DNA from: Saprospiraceae bacterium
Lineage (GTDB): Bacteria > Bacteroidota > Bacteroidia > Chitinophagales > Saprospiraceae
Direction: 5' to 3'
DNA length: 64,000 nucleotides
NCBI GenBank assembly: GCA_016710585.1
Contig: JADJVN010000029.1
Coordinates: forward strand, 31,195-95,194
Under the pieces are notes generated by a model. That model was not told the DNA's origin and ran no database searches. It was given only the letters and a program-made list of their open reading frames with translations. Positions 62,003 through 64,000 of this stretch are shown here, in pieces. Positions within the stretch are counted from its first letter, which is position 1, and each line of letters starts with the position of its first letter. The position numbers and the translations under genes were made by a program.

Positions 62003-62851
62003 TTAAAAAATGGCTTTCAAAATTTCATGCAATTCTTCTAGAACTAAATCTTTATCTACATTGAATGGTAATTGGTGTTGAAGTCTTTTTTCCCAAGTGA
62101 TCTTAACTTGATCAATTCTTTCCTCTATAAAAAACTGATCTTGGGAAACAAAAGTGATCTGCTTAAATTCGCATTTTTTCAAAAAAGCATCTTTTACAAT
62201 TTTCCAATTTATGTTTTGCATGTTTTTATGAATGTACCAAATATCGAAATTGTCACGAGCTTCTCCTCTATTTCGTTGAATTAGTGCTCTTAGTTTCTCT
62301 GATAAAATTTCTTCGATTGAGTAACATGGTATCAATGAATTGATTTGCATTGCATCAGAATAGAGGTGCAAAATTTTGCATTGAATCACTGGTAATAAAA
62401 TAATTTCAAAATGTCTTATTTCTAAAATAATTTTTGTGTGACATTCCTTTCTAAAAATTGGTGCTTCATTGGGATTGTGGTCGGATCCCCAATAACATAT
62501 TTCAATATCAAGGCCAACTTCTTTATTGTTGTGAAATACGGTTTCTTCTTTCAAGATATTTAATGCAATGCCAGATATTTCATCCACTTTTTTGCATACA
62601 TTTTTTAGCCAATTTTTAGGAAATACAATTCTTGAATCTCGAAGGGTAATATCGATATCTTCAGAATATCTATAATTCTCAAAGTAACATTTTTTCAAAC
62701 AAGTGCCGCCTTTAAAAACAAGATTGGACTGTGCCCATTCATAAGAGAAAAGCGCATTTAAAAAATGACCGAGCACATAGTCTTTATCTACAGTTGATGG
62801 AGGAATTCCAATTAATTTAGCTTTTTGAATGAGTTCTTTTCTGGTGATCAT
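62003..62851 (-). CDS. abiEii: AbiEii-type nucleotidyltransferase toxin
   Basis: A 282-residue protein of the AbiEii/AbiGii toxin family (DUF1814). The nucleotidyltransferase motif is FKGGTCLKKCYFENYRYSED (about 47-64), followed by IDITL with the second Asp at 67. A conserved EKLRALIQRNRGEARDNFDIW marks the C-terminal half. Related toxins transfer nucleotides to tRNA or other targets and stop growth on phage infection. It starts 6 bp after the antitoxin gene and ends 2 bp before cas4. Confidence 0.88.
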   Translation of the reverse strand: MITRKELIQKAKLIGIPPSTVDKDYVLGHFLNALFSYEWAQSNLVFKGGTCLKKCYFENYRYSEDIDITLRDSRIVFPKNWLKNVCKKVDEISGIALNILKEETVFHNNKEVGLDIEICYWGSDHNPNEAPIFRKECHTKIILEIRHFEIILLPVIQCKILHLYSDAMQINSLIPCYSIEEILSEKLRALIQRNRGEARDNFDIWYIHKNMQNINWKIVKDAFLKKCEFKQITFVSQDQFFIEERIDQVKITWEKRLQHQLPFNVDKDLVLEELHEILKAIF

Positions 62852-62857
62852 ATTTAA

Positions 62858-63631
62858 TTAATAAATATTTACCAAGGATTTTCTTAATTCTTCATCACTA
62901 ACATTTAAGTCAAGCATCCATTCGGTATTAAAATTTCCAGCAGGAGCTGATTCATTATCCAATATATCATAGGTATCATTTAAGTTAGATTTGACATATT
63001 TGATAAAATTTTTCATTCCTGCTTTCTGAGAAACAAATGCTAAATAGCCTAATCTTTTTATTACGCTTATATTATGCACTAGCTCACAGGCTTCGATAAA
63101 TAGTTTAGAGTTTAGCTTTGCTTTATAAAAGCTCTTTACTAGTTCTGTCCAACCACCACTATAATCAAAATGATCAAAACAATCGACAATAGTTTTCTCA
63201 ATAGTGGTTACATAATAAATATTATTGCCTCTGCCTACTTTTTGAAATTGTCCAATCTTCTTTTTATCAACTTGTACAAATTTAAAAGAAGTGCCGAGGA
63301 TTACTTTTGGAAAAATTCTTCTGGGCGATTGTATAAATATAGTATTAGAAAACTGAGTAGTTAATCCATGATAGGAAAGAGCTGACCAATAGGCTATTGC
63401 TCCATTTTTACAAAGTTGATATGCCAAGATATATTGGTCACTAAAACTGGGTTTTGCATATAAAGCTCTCTGCAATCTGACGATAATTCCTTCATCTACC
63501 AATCGACCTAATGCAATCCTGACTTTGTCAGTAGATAGATCTAAAGCCAGTGCCAAGTCATATAAATTGAATATTTGTAAGTCATACTCATCTAAATGAT
63601 TGATTATAATGGTTTTATTGTTCATATTCAT
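62858..63631 (-). CDS. abiEi: AbiEi-type antitoxin/transcriptional repressor
   Basis: About 257 residues with an N-terminal winged helix-turn-helix (about 15-55, YDLALALDLSTDKVRIALGR and IIVRLQRALYA) and the AbiEi C-terminal domain (GAIAYWSALSYHGLTTQ, IFIQSPRR, TTIEKTIVDCFDH). AbiEi proteins neutralise AbiEii and repress their own promoter by binding inverted repeats. I chose the ATG at 63631; the frame's GTG at 63646 falls inside the promoter inverted repeat, and the ATG at 63625 is also possible. Confidence 0.85.
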   Translation of the reverse strand: MNMNNKTIIINHLDEYDLQIFNLYDLALALDLSTDKVRIALGRLVDEGIIVRLQRALYAKPSFSDQYILAYQLCKNGAIAYWSALSYHGLTTQFSNTIFIQSPRRIFPKVILGTSFKFVQVDKKKIGQFQKVGRGNNIYYVTTIEKTIVDCFDHFDYSGGWTELVKSFYKAKLNSKLFIEACELVHNISVIKRLGYLAFVSQKAGMKNFIKYVKSNLNDTYDILDNESAPAGNFNTEWMLDLNVSDEELRKSLVNIY

Positions 63632-63641
63632 TGGTTTGATT

Positions 63642-63700
63642 ACCACTTTTATCTGAATGATAAGCGCAAATATAATACTTATTGTTCAGGTAAAAGTGGT
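63642..63700 (-). promoter_or_regulatory. AbiEi operator: 23-bp inverted repeat around a -7 box
   Basis: Left arm 63642-63664 starts ACCACTTTTATCTGAA; right arm 63678-63700 ends TTCAGGTAAAAGTGGT. The arms match at 20 of 23 positions around a 13-bp spacer. On the minus strand the spacer contains TATATTTG (63667-63674), a perfect TAnnTTTG -7 box. A repressor bound to both arms would cover the promoter, as known for AbiEi proteins. Confidence 0.75.
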
Positions 63701-63756
63701 TTATATAAACAAGAGTCTAATAGCAATTTAGTTTAGTATTTTTATGGAAGTGAAAA

Positions 63757-64000
63757 TTAAATCAGTTCATAATTTGAATCATTTTTTTTATACCCTGTTG
63801 ATCCATATTCCAAATCATACGAAACGAAAACATTTTGTTTTTCATCCTTTTTATAGTTTTTAGTTTCATAAAAGTAAACTGAAACTAAAAGTTGATTTGC
63901 CTCTATGAACATTTTTTTATTAATTAAACTAACAAAACCTAAAGTTTCTTCATTTCCATCCCACTTATCATTCAATAAATTAGAACAAAGAACTTCAATT
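63757..64000 (-). CDS. C-terminal end of an unrecognised protein, cut by the window edge
   Basis: The frame is open from the right window edge to a stop at 63757, giving 80 residues (VLCSNLLNDKWDGNEETLG ... YKKNDSNYELI). The TTG at 63975 need not be the start since the codons before it are also open. I recognise no domain. The residues are rich in Asn, Lys and Tyr. It lies in the same direction as the AbiE-cas unit and 57 bp before its operator. Confidence 0.45.
   Translation of the reverse strand, partial: IEVLCSNLLNDKWDGNEETLGFVSLINKKMFIEANQLLVSVYFYETKNYKKDEKQNVFVSYDLEYGSTGYKKNDSNYELI

Overview
The window comes from an AT-rich member of the Bacteroidota, most like Saprospiraceae or Chitinophagia. 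The evidence is: several large secreted proteins ending in type IX secretion (T9SS) sorting domains, a TonB-dependent receptor with a carboxypeptidase-regulatory-like N-terminus, DUF1573 and DUF5672 proteins, MutA/MutB with a stand-alone biotin carboxylase, and many candidate -7 boxes of the Bacteroidota type TAnnTTTG. No tRNA or rRNA gene was seen.

Layout. 1-5.7 kb (minus): a heavy-metal RND efflux operon (His-rich small protein, CusA/CzcA pump, TolC-like channel, His-rich adaptor cut by the window edge). 5.9-11.5 kb (plus): RsmB-type rRNA methyltransferase, VOC protein, S9 peptidase, DUF1573 lipoprotein and a DUF5672 glycosyltransferase-like protein. 11.6-18.5 kb: a sugar-uptake locus (TonB receptor, six-hairpin glycosidase, P-loop kinase, SLC45-like MFS permease on minus; divergent LacI regulator on plus). 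18.6-28.5 kb (minus): a methyltransferase, an aspartyl protease, then an O-antigen/polysaccharide cluster that starts with the CDP-glucose genes rfbF-rfbG and continues through sugar-modifying enzymes, methyltransferases and glycosyltransferases. 29-48.7 kb: T9SS cell-surface proteins (an M43 metalloprotease, a LamG protein and two nearly identical tandem 4 kb adhesin-like genes) with a Wzx-type flippase. 48.7-56 kb: RluA pseudouridine synthase, kelch protein, and a propionate/methylmalonyl-CoA block (mutA, biotin carboxylase, mutB). 56.2-64 kb: a 55-repeat CRISPR array, its leader, cas2, cas1, a 51-codon fragment, cas4, then an AbiEii/AbiEi toxin-antitoxin pair and one cut-off gene.

Two themes stand out. 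First, the CRISPR locus holds only the adaptation genes (cas4, cas1, cas2); where interference genes would be expected upstream of cas4 sits an AbiE module that ends 2 bp before cas4. Its promoter carries a 23-bp inverted repeat flanking a perfect -7 box, so the antitoxin may control the whole unit. Second, more than a dozen otherwise well-conserved genes are broken by single-base indels, mostly in short homopolymers, plus two in-frame stops. The two tandem adhesin genes show this directly: each has one indel at a site where the other copy is intact. Consensus error in a draft long-read assembly is the simplest explanation, but real decay in the polysaccharide cluster (two genes with internal deletions) is also visible.
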